A stretch of DNA of 64,000 nt from Streptomyces subrutilus (lineage in GTDB: Bacteria; Actinomycetota; Actinomycetes; Streptomycetales; Streptomycetaceae), in the NCBI RefSeq assembly GCF_008704535.1, contig NZ_CP023701.1, forward strand, positions 1,922,001 to 1,986,000. Direction: 5' to 3'. The translations under genes and the position numbers were made by a program. The notes beneath the pieces were generated by a model. That model was given only the letters and a program-made list of their open reading frames with translations. It did not search any database and had not been told where the DNA came from. Below, piece after piece: positions 1 through 9,540 of this stretch. Each line of letters begins with the position of its first letter. Position 1 is the first letter of the stretch.

Positions 1-528
1 TTCGCCGGCTTCAAGGGCCTGGTGGACGCGCTCGGCGGAGTCACCGTCACCCTGGACAAGCCGATGAGCGGCGAGAAGGGCGGCCTCAAACTGGACGCGG
101 GCACGCACCGGCTCAACGGCACCGACTCCCTGAAGTTCGTCCGGACCCGCTACGGCTACGGCGACGGCAGCGACCTCGGGCGCATAGGCCTCCAGCAGCA
201 GTTCATGATGGCGATGCTGTCCGAGGTCAAGAAGCAGGACGCGCTCGGCAACCCGGCCCGGCTCTACAAGCTCGCGGACGCCGGCACCAAGTCGCTGACC
301 ACGGACTCCGACCTCGCCTCGCTCACCGCGCTGTCCGACTTCGCGCAGAGCATGAAGGGCGTGGACCCGGACACCATGGAGACGGTGATGCTGCCCGTCG
401 CCTACGACAAGGTGGACCGCAACCGCGTGATCGTGGCGGAGCCGCAGGCGACCCAGCTGTGGGAGGCCCTGCGCACCGACCAGAAGATCCCGGCCTCCGC
501 GAAGAAGTCCCCTGCCACCGGCGGCTGA
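1..528 (+). CDS. LytR-CpsA-Psr (LCP) family protein, C-terminal part
   Basis: This is the 3' end of a gene that enters from the left edge; the frame is open from base 1. LCP proteins are membrane-anchored, extracytoplasmic phosphotransferases that attach wall glycopolymers to peptidoglycan. The visible part has the family hallmarks: the GLVDALGGV segment, the basic/aromatic stretch SLKFVRTRYGYGDGSDLGR with conserved Arg and Asp, then the IGLQQQFMMAML helix. The N-terminal cytoplasmic and transmembrane part lies outside the window. The gene ends in TGA immediately before a strong hairpin. Which of the several Streptomyces LCP paralogues this is cannot be told from the fragment. Confidence 0.9.
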   Translation, partial: FAGFKGLVDALGGVTVTLDKPMSGEKGGLKLDAGTHRLNGTDSLKFVRTRYGYGDGSDLGRIGLQQQFMMAMLSEVKKQDALGNPARLYKLADAGTKSLTTDSDLASLTALSDFAQSMKGVDPDTMETVMLPVAYDKVDRNRVIVAEPQATQLWEALRTDQKIPASAKKSPATGG

Positions 529-531
529 CGC

Positions 532-598
532 GGCCCGCGCACGCGGGGGCGGCCCCGTACGGCACGCCCCGTACGGGCCCGCCCCCGCGTGCGCGGCC
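532..598. terminator. Bidirectional hairpin terminator
   Basis: Nearly perfect inverted repeat of about 28 bp per arm (532-560 and 571-598) with a short loop, lying exactly between the convergent LCP gene and the amino-acid permease. It touches both stop codons, so it probably ends both transcripts. Confidence 0.8.
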
Positions 599-2094
599 TA
601 GAACTCGGCGTCGGGGCCCGAGCGGCCCAGCCGGCTGTGGCTGCGGCCGTACAGGAAGTAGACGGCGATGCCGATCACCATCCAGATCGCGAACCGCAGC
701 CAGGTCTCGGTCGGCAGGTTGAGCATCAGCCAGACCGAGGCCGCGATCGACACGACCGGCACCAGCGGCACCAGCGGGGTGCGGAACGCCCGCGGCAGGT
801 CGGGCCGGGTGCGGCGCAGGATGATCACGCCGAGGGCGACGACGACGAAGGCGAACAGGGTGCCGATGTTCACCAGGGTCGCGAGCTCGTTGATGCTGGT
901 GAAGCCGGCGACGACGGCGATGATCACGCCGAGCAGGACGGTCGGCCGGTAGGGCGTCTGGAACCTCGGGTGGGTACGGGAGAAGAAGCGCGGCAGCAGG
1001 CCGTCGCGGCTCATGGCGAAGAACACCCGGGTCTGGCCCAGCAGCAGGATCATGCAGACCGTGACCAGGCCGATGGCGGCTCCGAAGCTGATGATGTCGC
1101 CGTACACGGGATGGCCGGCGGCTTCGAAGGCGTCGGCCAGTGGGGCGCTCACGGACAGCTCGGTGTAGTGCTGCATGCCGGTGACCACGAGCGAGACCGC
1201 CACGTACAGCACGGTGCAGATCAGCAGCGAGCCCAGGATGCCGCGGGGCATGTCGCGCTGCGGCAGCTTGGTCTCCTCGGCGGCCGTCGCGACGACGTCG
1301 AAGCCGATGAAGGCGAAGAAGACCACGGAGGCGGCGGTGAAGATGCCCATGACGCCGAAGTTGGTCGGCGTGAACCCGAACATCAGCTGGACCAGGGGCG
1401 CGTCGAGTCCCCCGCCGCCCTGCTGGGGCACGGCCTCGGGGATGAAGGGCCGGTAGTTGCTGCCCTTGATGAAGAACACGCCCGCGACGATCACGATGAG
1501 CACCACGGTCACCTTGATCGCGACGACGACCGTGGTGATCCGTGCGGAGAGCTTCACGCCGACGACCAGGACCGCCGTGAGGACCAGGACCAGCACGAAG
1601 GCCAGCAGGTCGAACGTGCCGCCCGGCACGTCCGGCCCCTCCAGCGCGGCCGGGAGGTTGATCCCGGCGTTGTCCATCAGCGAGCGCACGTACCCCGACC
1701 AGCCGACCGCGACGACCGCGGTGCCCAGCGCGAACTCCAGCACCAGGTCCCAGCCGATGATCCACGCGGGCAGCTCGCCGATCGAGGCGTACGAGAAGGT
1801 GTACGCCGAACCGGCGACGGGGACCGTCGAGGCGAATTCGGCGTAGCACAGGGCTGCCAGGGCGCAGACGATGCCCGCGACGACGAAGGCCAGGGCGGTG
1901 GCGGGCCCGGCGGTCTCCTTGGCGACCTTGCCCGTCAGGACGAAGATGCCGGTGCCGATGATGACGCCGACGCCGAAGACGGTCAGGTCCCAGGCGGAGA
2001 GGGACTTGCGCAGTGCGTGGTCCGGCTCCTCCGTGTCGCGGATGGACTGCTCCACGGATTTCGTACGGAAGGGGCTCTTCAGATCCTTGCTCAC
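598..2094 (-). CDS. APC-superfamily amino-acid permease
   Basis: A 498-residue protein with about 12 hydrophobic helices, of the cationic amino-acid transporter-like (YhdG/CAT) branch of the APC superfamily. It should import amino acids across the cytoplasmic membrane by proton symport. The first helix carries the family signature VGVIIGTGIFVLTG (about residues 41-54); PVAGSAYTFSYASIGE and the FAFIGFDVVATAAEETK region are also typical. The GTG start is preceded by GGAGG at a 7-nt spacing. It is downstream of dxs on the same strand but separated by a strong terminator, so it is probably its own unit. The substrate cannot be read from sequence. Confidence 0.9.
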   Translation of the reverse strand: MSKDLKSPFRTKSVEQSIRDTEEPDHALRKSLSAWDLTVFGVGVIIGTGIFVLTGKVAKETAGPATALAFVVAGIVCALAALCYAEFASTVPVAGSAYTFSYASIGELPAWIIGWDLVLEFALGTAVVAVGWSGYVRSLMDNAGINLPAALEGPDVPGGTFDLLAFVLVLVLTAVLVVGVKLSARITTVVVAIKVTVVLIVIVAGVFFIKGSNYRPFIPEAVPQQGGGGLDAPLVQLMFGFTPTNFGVMGIFTAASVVFFAFIGFDVVATAAEETKLPQRDMPRGILGSLLICTVLYVAVSLVVTGMQHYTELSVSAPLADAFEAAGHPVYGDIISFGAAIGLVTVCMILLLGQTRVFFAMSRDGLLPRFFSRTHPRFQTPYRPTVLLGVIIAVVAGFTSINELATLVNIGTLFAFVVVALGVIILRRTRPDLPRAFRTPLVPLVPVVSIAASVWLMLNLPTETWLRFAIWMVIGIAVYFLYGRSHSRLGRSGPDAEF

Positions 2095-2138
2095 CGACGC
2101 ACCTCCGACAGGCTACGCACGCACGTGACGCTCAAGAA

Positions 2139-2182
2139 GCAGGCCGGGAGGCCACCCCTACAGGGTGGGCCTCCCGGCCTGC
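2139..2182 (-). terminator. Hairpin terminator after dxs
   Basis: GC-rich stem (gcaggccgggaggcc pairing with ggcctcccggcctgc) 28 bp downstream of the dxs stop, between dxs and the permease start. Confidence 0.75.
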
Positions 2183-2210
2183 GGCGTGCAACCGCGCGTG
2201 GGTCCGCGCG

Positions 2211-4127
2211 TCAGTCGACGGTGGCCGCCGGCTCGTTCTCGTAGCGCCCGTCGAGCTTGGCCACCAGGCCGGTGACCTGACGGGCGATGTCCGGGGCGGT
2301 CAGGCCGATCTCGGCCATGATCTCCTTGCGCAGCGCGTGGTCGAGGAAGCGCTGCGGGATGCCGAAGTCGCGCAGCGGCACGTCGACGCCCGCGTCGCGC
2401 AGGGCCTGCGACACCGCGGCGCCCACGCCGCCGGTGCGGCCGTTGTCCTCGACGGTGACGACCACGCGGTGGCCGTCGGCGAGCGGGGCCAGGGCCTCGT
2501 CCACCGGCTTGACCCAGCGGGGGTCGACGACGGTCGAGCTGATGCCCTGCTTGTCGAGGAGATCGGCGATCTCCAGGCACATCGGGGCGAGCGCGCCGAC
2601 CGAGACGATCAGTACGTCCGGCCGGGTGACCTCGGGGGCCGGGGAGCGCAGCACGTCCATGCCGCCGATCCGGCCGACGGCGGGGACGGCCGGGCCGACG
2701 ACGCCCTTGGAGTACCGCACGACCGTGGGGGCGTCCTCGACCGCGACGGCCTCGCGGAGCTGGGCGCGCAGCTGCTCGGCGTCGCGCGGGGCGGCCAGCC
2801 GCAGGCCGGGGACGACCTGGAGGATGGACATGTCCCACATGCCGTTGTGCGAGGCGCCGTCGTCACCGGTGACCCCGGCCCGGTCCAGGACGAAGGTGAC
2901 CCCGCACTTGTGCAGGGCCACGTCCATCAGGACCTGGTCGAAGGCGCGGTTGAGGAAGGTCGCGTAGACCGCGAAGACCGGGTGCACGCCGCCGCTGGCC
3001 AGGCCGGCCGCGGAGGTGGCCCCGTGCTGCTCGGCGATGCCGACGTCGAAGATGCGGTCCGGGTAGGCGTCCGCGAACTTCTTCAGGCCGACCGGCTGCA
3101 GCATGGCCGCGGTGATCGCGACGATGTCCTTGCGGTCCTTGCCGAGCTTGACCATCTCGTCGGCGAAGACGGAGGTCCAGCTGGCCGCGGCGGTCTTGAC
3201 CGGCAGGCCGGTGTCCGGGTGGATCACGCCGACCGCGTGGAAGCGGTCCGCCTCGTCCTGGACGGCCGGCTCGTAGCCCCGGCCCTTCTGGGTGAGGCAG
3301 TGCACGATGACCGGGCCGCCGAAGCGCTTGGCGCGCTGGAGGGCCGATTCCAGGGCCTCGATGTCGTGGCCGTCGATGGGGCCGACGTACTTGAGGCCGA
3401 GGTCCTCGAACATGCCCTGCGGGGCGATGAAGTCCTTGAGGCCCTTCTTGGCGCCGTGCAGGGTCTCGTAGAGCGGCTTCCCGACGACGGGGGTGCGCTC
3501 CAGGAGGTCCTTGCCGCGGGCCAGGAAGCGCTCGTAGCCGTCCGTGGTGCGCAGGGTGGCCAGGTGGTTGGCGAGGCCGCCGATGGTGGGGCCGTAGGAG
3601 CGCTCGTTGTCGTTGACGACGATGACCAGCGGGCGGTCCTTGGCGGCGGCGATGTTGTTCAGCGCCTCCCAGGCCATGCCGCCGGTCAGGGCTCCGTCGC
3701 CGATGACGGCGGCGACGTGGTGGTCCTCGCGGCCGAGCACCTCGTTGGCCTTGGCGAAGCCGTCGGCCCAGCCGAGCACGGTGGAGGCGTGCGAGTTCTC
3801 GATCACGTCGTGCTCGGACTCGGCGCGCGAGGGGTAGCCGGAGAGGCCGCCCTTGGTGCGCAGGCCGCCGAAGTCCTGGCGGCCGGTGAGCAGCTTGTGG
3901 ACGTAGGCCTGGTGGCCGGTGTCGAAGAGGACCTTGTCCTTGGGCGAGTCGAAGACCCGGTGCAGGGCGATCGTCAGTTCGACCACCCCGAGGTTGGGGC
4001 CGAGGTGCCCGCCGGTCTTGGAGACGGCGTCGACGAGGAAGGACCTGATCTCCGCGGCGAGCTGGTCGAGCTCCTCCCTGCCGAGCCGGTCCAGATCGCG
4101 CGGTCCCTTGATGCGGGTCAGCAGCAC
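2211..4127 (-). CDS. dxs: 1-deoxy-D-xylulose-5-phosphate synthase
   Basis: A 638-residue thiamine-diphosphate enzyme that condenses pyruvate and glyceraldehyde 3-phosphate to DXP, the first step of the MEP isoprenoid pathway. Motifs in order: [20 protein letters not shown] (residues 37-56), [10 protein letters not shown], the TPP/Mg site GDGALTGG (143-150), the catalytic-glutamate segment GIAEQH (363-368), and [12 protein letters not shown] chose the GTG at 4127 because AAGGAGG lies 5-6 nt upstream and the protein then starts (V/M)[11 protein letters not shown], as Dxs proteins do; the open frame extends 36 codons further upstream without family similarity. Streptomyces often carry a second dxs, so this may be one of two. 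Confidence 0.95.
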   Translation of the reverse strand: MLLTRIKGPRDLDRLGREELDQLAAEIRSFLVDAVSKTGGHLGPNLGVVELTIALHRVFDSPKDKVLFDTGHQAYVHKLLTGRQDFGGLRTKGGLSGYPSRAESEHDVIENSHASTVLGWADGFAKANEVLGREDHHVAAVIGDGALTGGMAWEALNNIAAAKDRPLVIVVNDNERSYGPTIGGLANHLATLRTTDGYERFLARGKDLLERTPVVGKPLYETLHGAKKGLKDFIAPQGMFEDLGLKYVGPIDGHDIEALESALQRAKRFGGPVIVHCLTQKGRGYEPAVQDEADRFHAVGVIHPDTGLPVKTAAASWTSVFADEMVKLGKDRKDIVAITAAMLQPVGLKKFADAYPDRIFDVGIAEQHGATSAAGLASGGVHPVFAVYATFLNRAFDQVLMDVALHKCGVTFVLDRAGVTGDDGASHNGMWDMSILQVVPGLRLAAPRDAEQLRAQLREAVAVEDAPTVVRYSKGVVGPAVPAVGRIGGMDVLRSPAPEVTRPDVLIVSVGALAPMCLEIADLLDKQGISSTVVDPRWVKPVDEALAPLADGHRVVVTVEDNGRTGGVGAAVSQALRDAGVDVPLRDFGIPQRFLDHALRKEIMAEIGLTAPDIARQVTGLVAKLDGRYENEPAATVD

Positions 4128-4305
4128 CCGTGCCTCCTTGCAGTTGCTTGCTGGTCTGTCGAGTCTAATCTTCCGCTCGCGGGTGCGGTCATCGGGCCGT
4201 CCCGGGGGCGTCACGCCTTTGTCATACATGTACACACCGCCCCCCGGTCACACATCCCGAACGGGCGTATACCCGCACAGCTGTACGCACATGTGTACGC
4301 GCGGA

Positions 4306-4336
4306 TGCCCGGCGCCACCGGGGGTGGCGCCGGGCA
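4306..4336 (-). terminator. Terminator after xylH
   Basis: Perfect 14-bp stem (tgcccggcgccacc with its complement) and 3-nt loop, 44 bp beyond the xylH stop, separating the transporter operon from dxs. Confidence 0.8.
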
Positions 4337-4379
4337 CTGTGACCGGTCTTACGGGCGGATGCCGCTTCCGGGCGCGCGG

Positions 4380-5720
4380 TCAGGCGCGTCCGGCGGTCTT
4401 CTGGGTCTTGCGCGTGATCGAGTCGATCACCACGGTGGCCAGCAGCACCGCACCGGTGATCATGTACTGGATCGGGGTCGCGATGCCCTCCAGGGCCAGA
4501 CCGTACTGGATCGAGGTGATCACCATGACGCCGAGGAGGGCGTTCCAGGTGCGACCCCGGCCGCCGAAGAGGCTGGTGCCGCCGATGACGGCCGCCGCGA
4601 TGACGTTCATCAGCAGGTCGCCGGCGCCGGCGCTCTGGTTGGCCGCCGCGATCTTGGAGGCCCAGAAGAGCCCGCCGATCGCGGCGAAGGTCCCGGCGAT
4701 CGCGAAGACCGTGATCCGGACCCGGTTGACGTTGATGCCCGCCCGCCGGGATGCCTCGACGCTGCCGCCGAGGGCGAAGACCTGGCGGCCGAAGGAGGTG
4801 CGGCGCAGCAGGAAGTCCGTACCGACCAGGGCGAGCACGAAGAGCACCACGGCGAGCGGCAGGCCCTTGTACTGGTTGAACACCACGGCGGGGCCGAAGG
4901 TGAACAGCGCCAGCAGCCCGGTGCGGAGCAGGATCTCGCCCAGCGGACGCGAGGGCACCCCGGCGGCGGCGCGGCGGCGCGCGTCGAAGTGCGTGGCCAG
5001 GAAGTACCCCGCCACCGCGAGGGCGGCCAAGGCGTAGCCGACGGCCACGTCCGAGAAGAAGTACGTGGTCAGCTTGCCGACGACGCCCTCGGAGTCGAGG
5101 TTGATGGTGCCGTTGCTGCCGAGGATCTGCAGCATGGCGCCGGACCAGAAGAGCAGGCCCGACAGGGTGACGGCGAAGGCCGGGGCGCCGATCCGGGCGA
5201 AGAAGAAGCCGTGGACGGAGCCGATCAGGGCGCCGCCCGCGATCGCTCCGAGGATCGCCAGCCACTCGTTCACGCCGTGCGTGACCGACAGCACCGCGAC
5301 GATCGCGCCGGAGACGCCGCTGACCGAGCCGACCGAGAGGTCGATCTCGCCGAGCAGCAGCACGAAGATGATGCCGACGGCCATCATGCCGGTGGCGGTC
5401 ATCGTGATCGCGATGTTGGTGAGGTTCTCCGGGGAGAGGAAGTTGGCGTTCAGCCCCTGGAAGATGCCCCAGATGATGATCAGGCCGAGGACGACCGGGA
5501 TCGAGCCCAGGTCGCCGGCCTTCATCTTGCGGCCGAACTCGCCGAGGTATCCGGCGAGCCCCTGTTCGCGGACGAGCAGGCGCGGGTCCACGGCGGGGAT
5601 CGCGGCCGCGGCGGCCGCGGGATTGACGACCGCCCGTTCGTCGGCGGTGTCGGCCGGCTTGCGCAGCGGATCCGCGGCCGACTGCGGGAGCGGGTCTGCG
5701 GCTGGGTTCTCGGTGCTCAC
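4380..5720 (-). CDS. xylH: Sugar ABC transporter permease (xylose type)
   Basis: A 446-residue integral membrane protein of the BPD_transp_2 (RbsC/XylH) family, the membrane channel of a monosaccharide importer. After a hydrophilic N-terminus (about 50 residues rich in Ala and Pro) there are about ten transmembrane helices, with the typical LLGEIDLSVGSVSGVSGAIVA and ALGGSVEASRRAGINVNRV segments; the latter is the EAA-like loop that contacts the ATPase. The GTG start at 5720 overlaps the xylG stop (GTGA), giving translational coupling. By position this equals SCO6011 of S. coelicolor (recalled), part of the xylose importer controlled by Rok7B7. Confidence 0.92.
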   Translation of the reverse strand: MSTENPAADPLPQSAADPLRKPADTADERAVVNPAAAAAAIPAVDPRLLVREQGLAGYLGEFGRKMKAGDLGSIPVVLGLIIIWGIFQGLNANFLSPENLTNIAITMTATGMMAVGIIFVLLLGEIDLSVGSVSGVSGAIVAVLSVTHGVNEWLAILGAIAGGALIGSVHGFFFARIGAPAFAVTLSGLLFWSGAMLQILGSNGTINLDSEGVVGKLTTYFFSDVAVGYALAALAVAGYFLATHFDARRRAAAGVPSRPLGEILLRTGLLALFTFGPAVVFNQYKGLPLAVVLFVLALVGTDFLLRRTSFGRQVFALGGSVEASRRAGINVNRVRITVFAIAGTFAAIGGLFWASKIAAANQSAGAGDLLMNVIAAAVIGGTSLFGGRGRTWNALLGVMVITSIQYGLALEGIATPIQYMITGAVLLATVVIDSITRKTQKTAGRA

Positions 5721-6505
5721 TTGCGGGCCTCCCCGGTACGGGCCGCGCGGCGGGTCACGGCGTTGTCCGTGGCTCCCGTGATGGCGGAGATGATCTCTTC
5801 CTGCGAGGTGTCGGCGACGGTGAAGACGCCGTTGTTGCGGCCCAGCCGCAGGACCGCCACCTTGTCGGCGACGGCCTTCACATCGGCCATGTTGTGGCTG
5901 ATGAGGATCACGGCGTGGCCGCGCTCGCGCAGCCGCTCCACGAGGTCGAGGACCTGTGCGGTCTGCTCGACGCCCAGGGCGGCGGTGGGCTCGTCGAGGA
6001 TGACGAGCTGCGGCTCGCCGAGCATCGAGCGGGCGATCGCCACGGTCTGGCGCTGGCCGCCGGAGAGCGAGGCGATGGGGATCCGGACACTGGGGATCCG
6101 GATGGACAGGGTGGTCAGGAGCTCGCGGGCGCGCCGCTCCATCTCCACCTCGTCGAGGATGCCGCGGCGCTTGAGCTCGCGGCCGAGGAAGAGGTTGCCG
6201 ACGACGTCGATGTTGTCGCACAGCGCGAGGTCCTGGTAGACGGTCGCGATGCCGAGGCTCTGGGCGTCGTGGGGCTTGCCGATGGAGACCGGGCGGCCCT
6301 GCCATTCGATGACGCCGTCATCGATGGGGTGCACGCCGGCGATCGTCTTGACCAGCGTGGACTTGCCGGCGCCGTTGTCGCCGACGAGGGCGACCACCTC
6401 ACCGGAGTGGATCTCGAGTTCTACGTCGGTCAGGGCCTGAACGGCGCCGAACCGCTTCGAGACCCCTCGCAACGCCAGCACGGGCGCAGCGGACACATGA
6501 ACCAT
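5717..6505 (-). CDS. xylG: Sugar ABC transporter ATPase (xylose type)
   Basis: A 262-residue single-domain ABC ATPase that energises the XylFH importer. Walker A GDNGAGKST (42-50), Q-loop YQDLALCDN, signature LSGGQRQ (147-153), Walker B LVILDEP (167-173) and the His-switch ISHN are all present. E. coli XylG/RbsA have two tandem ABC domains; this protein has one, as is usual in Streptomyces. Start choice is open: AAGGAG abuts the ATG at 6505, so the GTG three codons later (6496, spacing 9 nt) may be the real start. It is separated from xylF by 195 bp including hairpins, which may lower ATPase/permease expression relative to the binding protein. Confidence 0.93.
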   Translation of the reverse strand: MVHVSAAPVLALRGVSKRFGAVQALTDVELEIHSGEVVALVGDNGAGKSTLVKTIAGVHPIDDGVIEWQGRPVSIGKPHDAQSLGIATVYQDLALCDNIDVVGNLFLGRELKRRGILDEVEMERRARELLTTLSIRIPSVRIPIASLSGGQRQTVAIARSMLGEPQLVILDEPTAALGVEQTAQVLDLVERLRERGHAVILISHNMADVKAVADKVAVLRLGRNNGVFTVADTSQEEIISAITGATDNAVTRRAARTGEARK

Positions 6506-6670
6506 CTCCTTCGCCGCCTGACCGGCGGGGATGTCGTGCAGAAGAGCAGGAGCGGGGCGAATGGGGGGGTGGGACTGGAGAGTGGAGCCGAAGAAAGGCG
6601 GGGAAACGTTTCTGCCCGGCGCCCCGCGGGTGGCGGGGTAAGAATGGGCGGGACGCCGGGCAGGCGCGGG

Positions 6671-6693
6671 GGCCGCCGCGCGCGGGCGGCGGC
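6671..6693 (-). terminator. Intra-operon hairpin between xylF and xylG
   Basis: Stem ggccgccgc/gcggcggc with a 6-nt loop, 8 bp past the xylF stop. A second inverted repeat (gcccggcg/cgccgggc) spans 6614-6661. Such a hairpin after a binding-protein gene commonly stabilises its mRNA or causes partial termination; this role is inferred. Confidence 0.5.
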
Positions 6694-6700
6694 GGGGGCC

Positions 6701-7810
6701 TTACTTCAGGCCGGCGGCGGCGCAGGCGGCCGCGTACTTGTCGGTGCAGATCTCTTCGATCGTGTACACGGCGTCCTTGACGACCGTGTCCTTGATGTTG
6801 CTCTTGGTGAGCGAGACGACCGGGATCAGCACGGACGGCACGGCCTGCGTGGTCGGGCTGTCGACCTTCTGGTTCACGATGCCGTCGATCTTCTCGCCCT
6901 TGGCGAGGGCGACGGCCATCTCCGCGGCGGCGGCGGCCTCGGGCGCGTACGGCTTGTAGACGCTCATGAACTGCTCGCCCGCCACGATCCGCTGCACACC
7001 GGCGAGTTCGGCGTCCTGACCGGTGACCGGGGGCAGGGTGGACAGGCCGGCCGCCTTGAGGGCGGTGATGATGCCGCCGGCCATGCCGTCGTTGGCGGAG
7101 TAGACGCCGACGATCTTGTCCTTGCCCAGCGCCGAGAGGGCGGCCGCCATGTTGGTGTTGGCGTTCTCCGGCTTCCACTCGACGGTGTCGTACTCCTTGC
7201 CGACGGTCACCTTGCCGTCGAGGACGGAGTGCGCACCGGACTTGAAGAGCTTGGCGTTCGGGTCGGTCACCGAGCCGTTCATCATGACGATCTGGCCGTC
7301 CTTGGCCTTGTCGCCGAGCGCCTCCAGCAGCGCCTTGCCCTGGACCTTGCCGACCTCTTCGTTGTCGAAGGAGGTGTACGCGTCGATCGGGCCCTCGGCC
7401 AGGCGGTCGTAGGCCACGACCGGGATGCCGGCCTCCTTGGCCTTCTTGACCGAGCCGGCTATCGCCTTGGAGTCCACCGCGTCCACGATGAGGACGTTCA
7501 CCTTGTTGGTGATCATCGTGTCGACCTGGGAGTTCTGCGTGGTGGCGTCCTGCTTGGCGTTGGCGTAGACGACCTCGCCCTTGCCGCCCGTGAGTTCGGC
7601 GACCTTCTTCTCGATCAGCGGCTTGTCGAACTTCTCGTACCGCGCCGTCTGGTTCTCCGGCAGCAGCAGGCCGACCTTGATCGCGTCGCCGACGGCGGCG
7701 GAGTCCTTGGGCTTGTCTCCGGCCTCCTTCGCGCTGCCACAAGCGGCAAGCGAAACGGCCATGGCGCCGGCGGCAACGGCTACGGCGGCTCTACGCATAC
7801 GCGTGTTCAT
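6701..7810 (-). CDS. xylF: Sugar ABC transporter substrate-binding lipoprotein (xylose type)
   Basis: A 369-residue periplasmic-binding-protein-like lipoprotein (Peripla_BP_4, XylF/ChvE class) that captures the sugar outside the membrane and delivers it to XylGH. The signal peptide MNTRMRRAAVAVAAGAM.. ends in the lipobox LAAC with acylated Cys24. The mature part has the two-lobed fold signatures VGLLLPENQTARYEKFDKP, NVLIVDAVDSKAIAG, VVAYDRLAEGP and GVYSANDGMAGGIITALKAAG. The ATG start has GGGAGG 8 nt upstream (ggaggttcaagta-ATG). It is first gene of xylFGH and sits next to the ROK regulator transcribed in the same direction. Confidence 0.94.
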   Translation of the reverse strand: MNTRMRRAAVAVAAGAMAVSLAACGSAKEAGDKPKDSAAVGDAIKVGLLLPENQTARYEKFDKPLIEKKVAELTGGKGEVVYANAKQDATTQNSQVDTMITNKVNVLIVDAVDSKAIAGSVKKAKEAGIPVVAYDRLAEGPIDAYTSFDNEEVGKVQGKALLEALGDKAKDGQIVMMNGSVTDPNAKLFKSGAHSVLDGKVTVGKEYDTVEWKPENANTNMAAALSALGKDKIVGVYSANDGMAGGIITALKAAGLSTLPPVTGQDAELAGVQRIVAGEQFMSVYKPYAPEAAAAAEMAVALAKGEKIDGIVNQKVDSPTTQAVPSVLIPVVSLTKSNIKDTVVKDAVYTIEEICTDKYAAACAAAGLK

Positions 7811-7887
7811 TACTTGAACCTCCCTGACGAGGCCGCAACGCTGCGGCCGAGGTGGATGTGAGTCAACCCCGGCCGCGTTTTGCCGTC

Positions 7888-7902
7888 AAGGAGTGAATCC
7901 TT
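7888..7902. promoter_or_regulatory. Inverted repeat upstream of xylF, possible ROK operator
   Basis: AAGGAGTGAATCCTT (5-bp arms, 5-bp spacer) lies 78-92 bp upstream of the xylF start, between the ROK gene and xylF. Position fits an operator for the adjacent ROK regulator; the assignment is inference only. Confidence 0.3.
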
Positions 7903-7927
7903 AACGAGATGACAACGGTGCCATCCG

Positions 7928-9142
7928 TTATCTACCTGAAGACAAGATGGCGGGAGCCCGCACCCCGCTCGCATGGTCCGACAAAAGCGTCGAATCACCC
8001 ATCTCGCTGAGGACGAGGGCCAGCGCGCCCAACACCTCGGCCCGCCCGCCCAGCGAACCCGTGAGGACCGACAACTGCCGGGCCGCGCTGGGGATCGCGT
8101 ACCTCCCCACTGATTCACGGATGGGGGCCAGGACGAGTTCACCGGCGTCCGCGAGGGAGCCGCCCAGGACCACCCGGCTCGGGTTCAGCAGGTTGCACAG
8201 GCTGGCCACGCCGCTGCCGATGTGGCGGCCCACGTCCGTGATGACCCGGCGGCAGCCCGGGTCCCCGCCGCGGGCCAGCTCCACCACCTGTTCCATCGTC
8301 AACTCCGGTCCGTGCGTGCCCTGGAGGAGCGGCAGCACGTAGCGCGCGGCGGCGAAGGTCTCCAGGCAGCCGCGGTTGCCGCAGCGGCAGACGGGGCCCG
8401 ACTCGTCCAGGGTGATGTGGCCTATCTCCCCGGCGGTGCCGCCCGGCCCGCGGTAGATCTCCCCGTTGATCACCAGCCCCGCGCCGACCCCGCTGGCGAC
8501 CTTGATGTACGCGAGGTCCTTGACCCCGCGGCCGCTCCCCCACACCAGCTCGCCGAGGGCCCCCAGGTTCGCGTCGTTGTCCACGTAGACCGGCACGCCG
8601 AGCCGCCGCGAGAGCTCCTGGCGGGGGTTGATGCCCGCCCAGCCCGGCAGGATCGCGGTCGAGCCCAGCGTCCCGGACTCCACGTCGATCGGACCCGGGA
8701 CGCCCAGGCCGACGCCGATGACCTTCTCCAGACCCACCCCGACGTCCGCGACCAGCCGGCCGACCAGGGTCTCGGCCCGGTCGAAGCCGTCCGTCCACGA
8801 CGCGTCGACGTCCAGCGGCTCGGATTCCTCGGCCAGCACCCGGTGGGCCAGGTTCCCCACCGCGACCCGCAGGTGGGTATGGCCGAAATCCACGCCTATG
8901 ACGATGCCGGCGTCGCCGCTGAGCGAGACGCTGCGCGCCCGCCGGCCGCCGGCGGAGGTGTCGGTGACCTCGACGGTCCCCCCGTCCTTCAGCTCCCGGA
9001 CGATGTTGGAGACCGTGGCCGCCGACAGTCCGGTGGCGCGGGCGATCTCCGCCTGGGTCAGCGATCCCGCGAGCCGCACCGCCCGCACGACCCGTTCCAG
9101 ATTCGCGCGATGCAGCGAGGACTGCGATCCGGGAGTCTGCAC
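7928..9142 (-). CDS. rok7B7: ROK-family transcriptional regulator (Rok7B7-like)
   Basis: A 404-residue repressor/activator with an N-terminal winged helix-turn-helix (about residues 15-65, LTQAEIARATGLSAATVSNIVREL) and a ROK sugar-kinase-like sensor domain: VIGVDFGHTH, GVPGPID, YVDNDANLGALGE, and the zinc site H242 with CRCGNRGC (Cys252, 254, 259). By sequence type and position next to xylFGH it corresponds to Rok7B7 (SCO6008), which is reported to control xylose uptake, carbon catabolite repression and antibiotic production. Starts at GTG with AGGAG upstream. The downstream xylF is co-directional, 117 bp away. Confidence 0.9.
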   Translation of the reverse strand: MQTPGSQSSLHRANLERVVRAVRLAGSLTQAEIARATGLSAATVSNIVRELKDGGTVEVTDTSAGGRRARSVSLSGDAGIVIGVDFGHTHLRVAVGNLAHRVLAEESEPLDVDASWTDGFDRAETLVGRLVADVGVGLEKVIGVGLGVPGPIDVESGTLGSTAILPGWAGINPRQELSRRLGVPVYVDNDANLGALGELVWGSGRGVKDLAYIKVASGVGAGLVINGEIYRGPGGTAGEIGHITLDESGPVCRCGNRGCLETFAAARYVLPLLQGTHGPELTMEQVVELARGGDPGCRRVITDVGRHIGSGVASLCNLLNPSRVVLGGSLADAGELVLAPIRESVGRYAIPSAARQLSVLTGSLGGRAEVLGALALVLSEMGDSTLLSDHASGVRAPAILSSGR

Positions 9143-9358
9143 GACTCATCCACTCCTGCCCATAAGCGACGGCCAGCCGTCGCCCCCCGGCCGGGCCCCT
9201 GCGGCTGCACGCTCCGAGACCCCGGCGTCTCTCCAACTTGTGAACCTTAAGTCGAGCCTTTGCGCATCCTGACGTCAAGAGGCTGACGCAGCACGAATCG
9301 GCCACTACCGGCCACAAGAGGGAGGGAACGGTCGGGGAGATCGTGCTACGGTCGCCAG

Positions 9359-9462
9359 GGCGCCGGTCCTCTGCGGCCTTCCGGCCGGACCGGGCGCCAC
9401 GTCATGACAGCGCTGCGCGAGGAGGTGTTCGGGATGAGTCCCGATCGAAGTCCTCGCAGCGC
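9359..9462 (+). promoter_or_regulatory. Structured 5' leader of mgtA
   Basis: Two consecutive stem-loops. The first pairs 9359-9369 with 9387-9398 (one bulge). The second pairs gcgctgc..gagga (9410-9423) with tcctcgcagcgc (9451-9462) and contains an inner perfect hairpin TCGGGA-TGAG-TCCCGA (9429-9444). The ribosome site of a small upstream frame is partly in the second stem and its ATG sits at the inner hairpin, so translation and folding are mutually exclusive. Looks like an attenuator; not a known riboswitch class that I can name. Confidence 0.5.
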
Positions 9463-9475
9463 CCTCCTCGGCTGA
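9434..9475 (+). CDS. Putative 13-residue leader peptide of mgtA
   Basis: ATG at 9434 preceded by GAGGAGG (9419-9425) at 8-nt spacing; reads MSPDRSPRSALLG then TGA. It is proline-containing and lies within the leader hairpin, a layout like the MgtL leader peptides that control enterobacterial mgtA through proline-rich or ribosome-destabilising codons. The coding claim rests on the good ribosome site, location and context only; there is no homology evidence. Confidence 0.4.
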   Translation: MSPDRSPRSALLG

Positions 9476-9540
9476 TCCGTTGACCGGCTGACCCCTTCCC
9501 GAGCGCGCGCCGCCGCGGCACTCCCGCCGGCTCCGTGCGC

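Noticed and set aside
589..6305. Very long open frames antisense to the permease, dxs and xyl genes
   Set aside because: They are low-complexity products of high-GC third-position bias (rich in Arg, Gly, Asp, His) with no family motifs, opposite clearly conserved genes.
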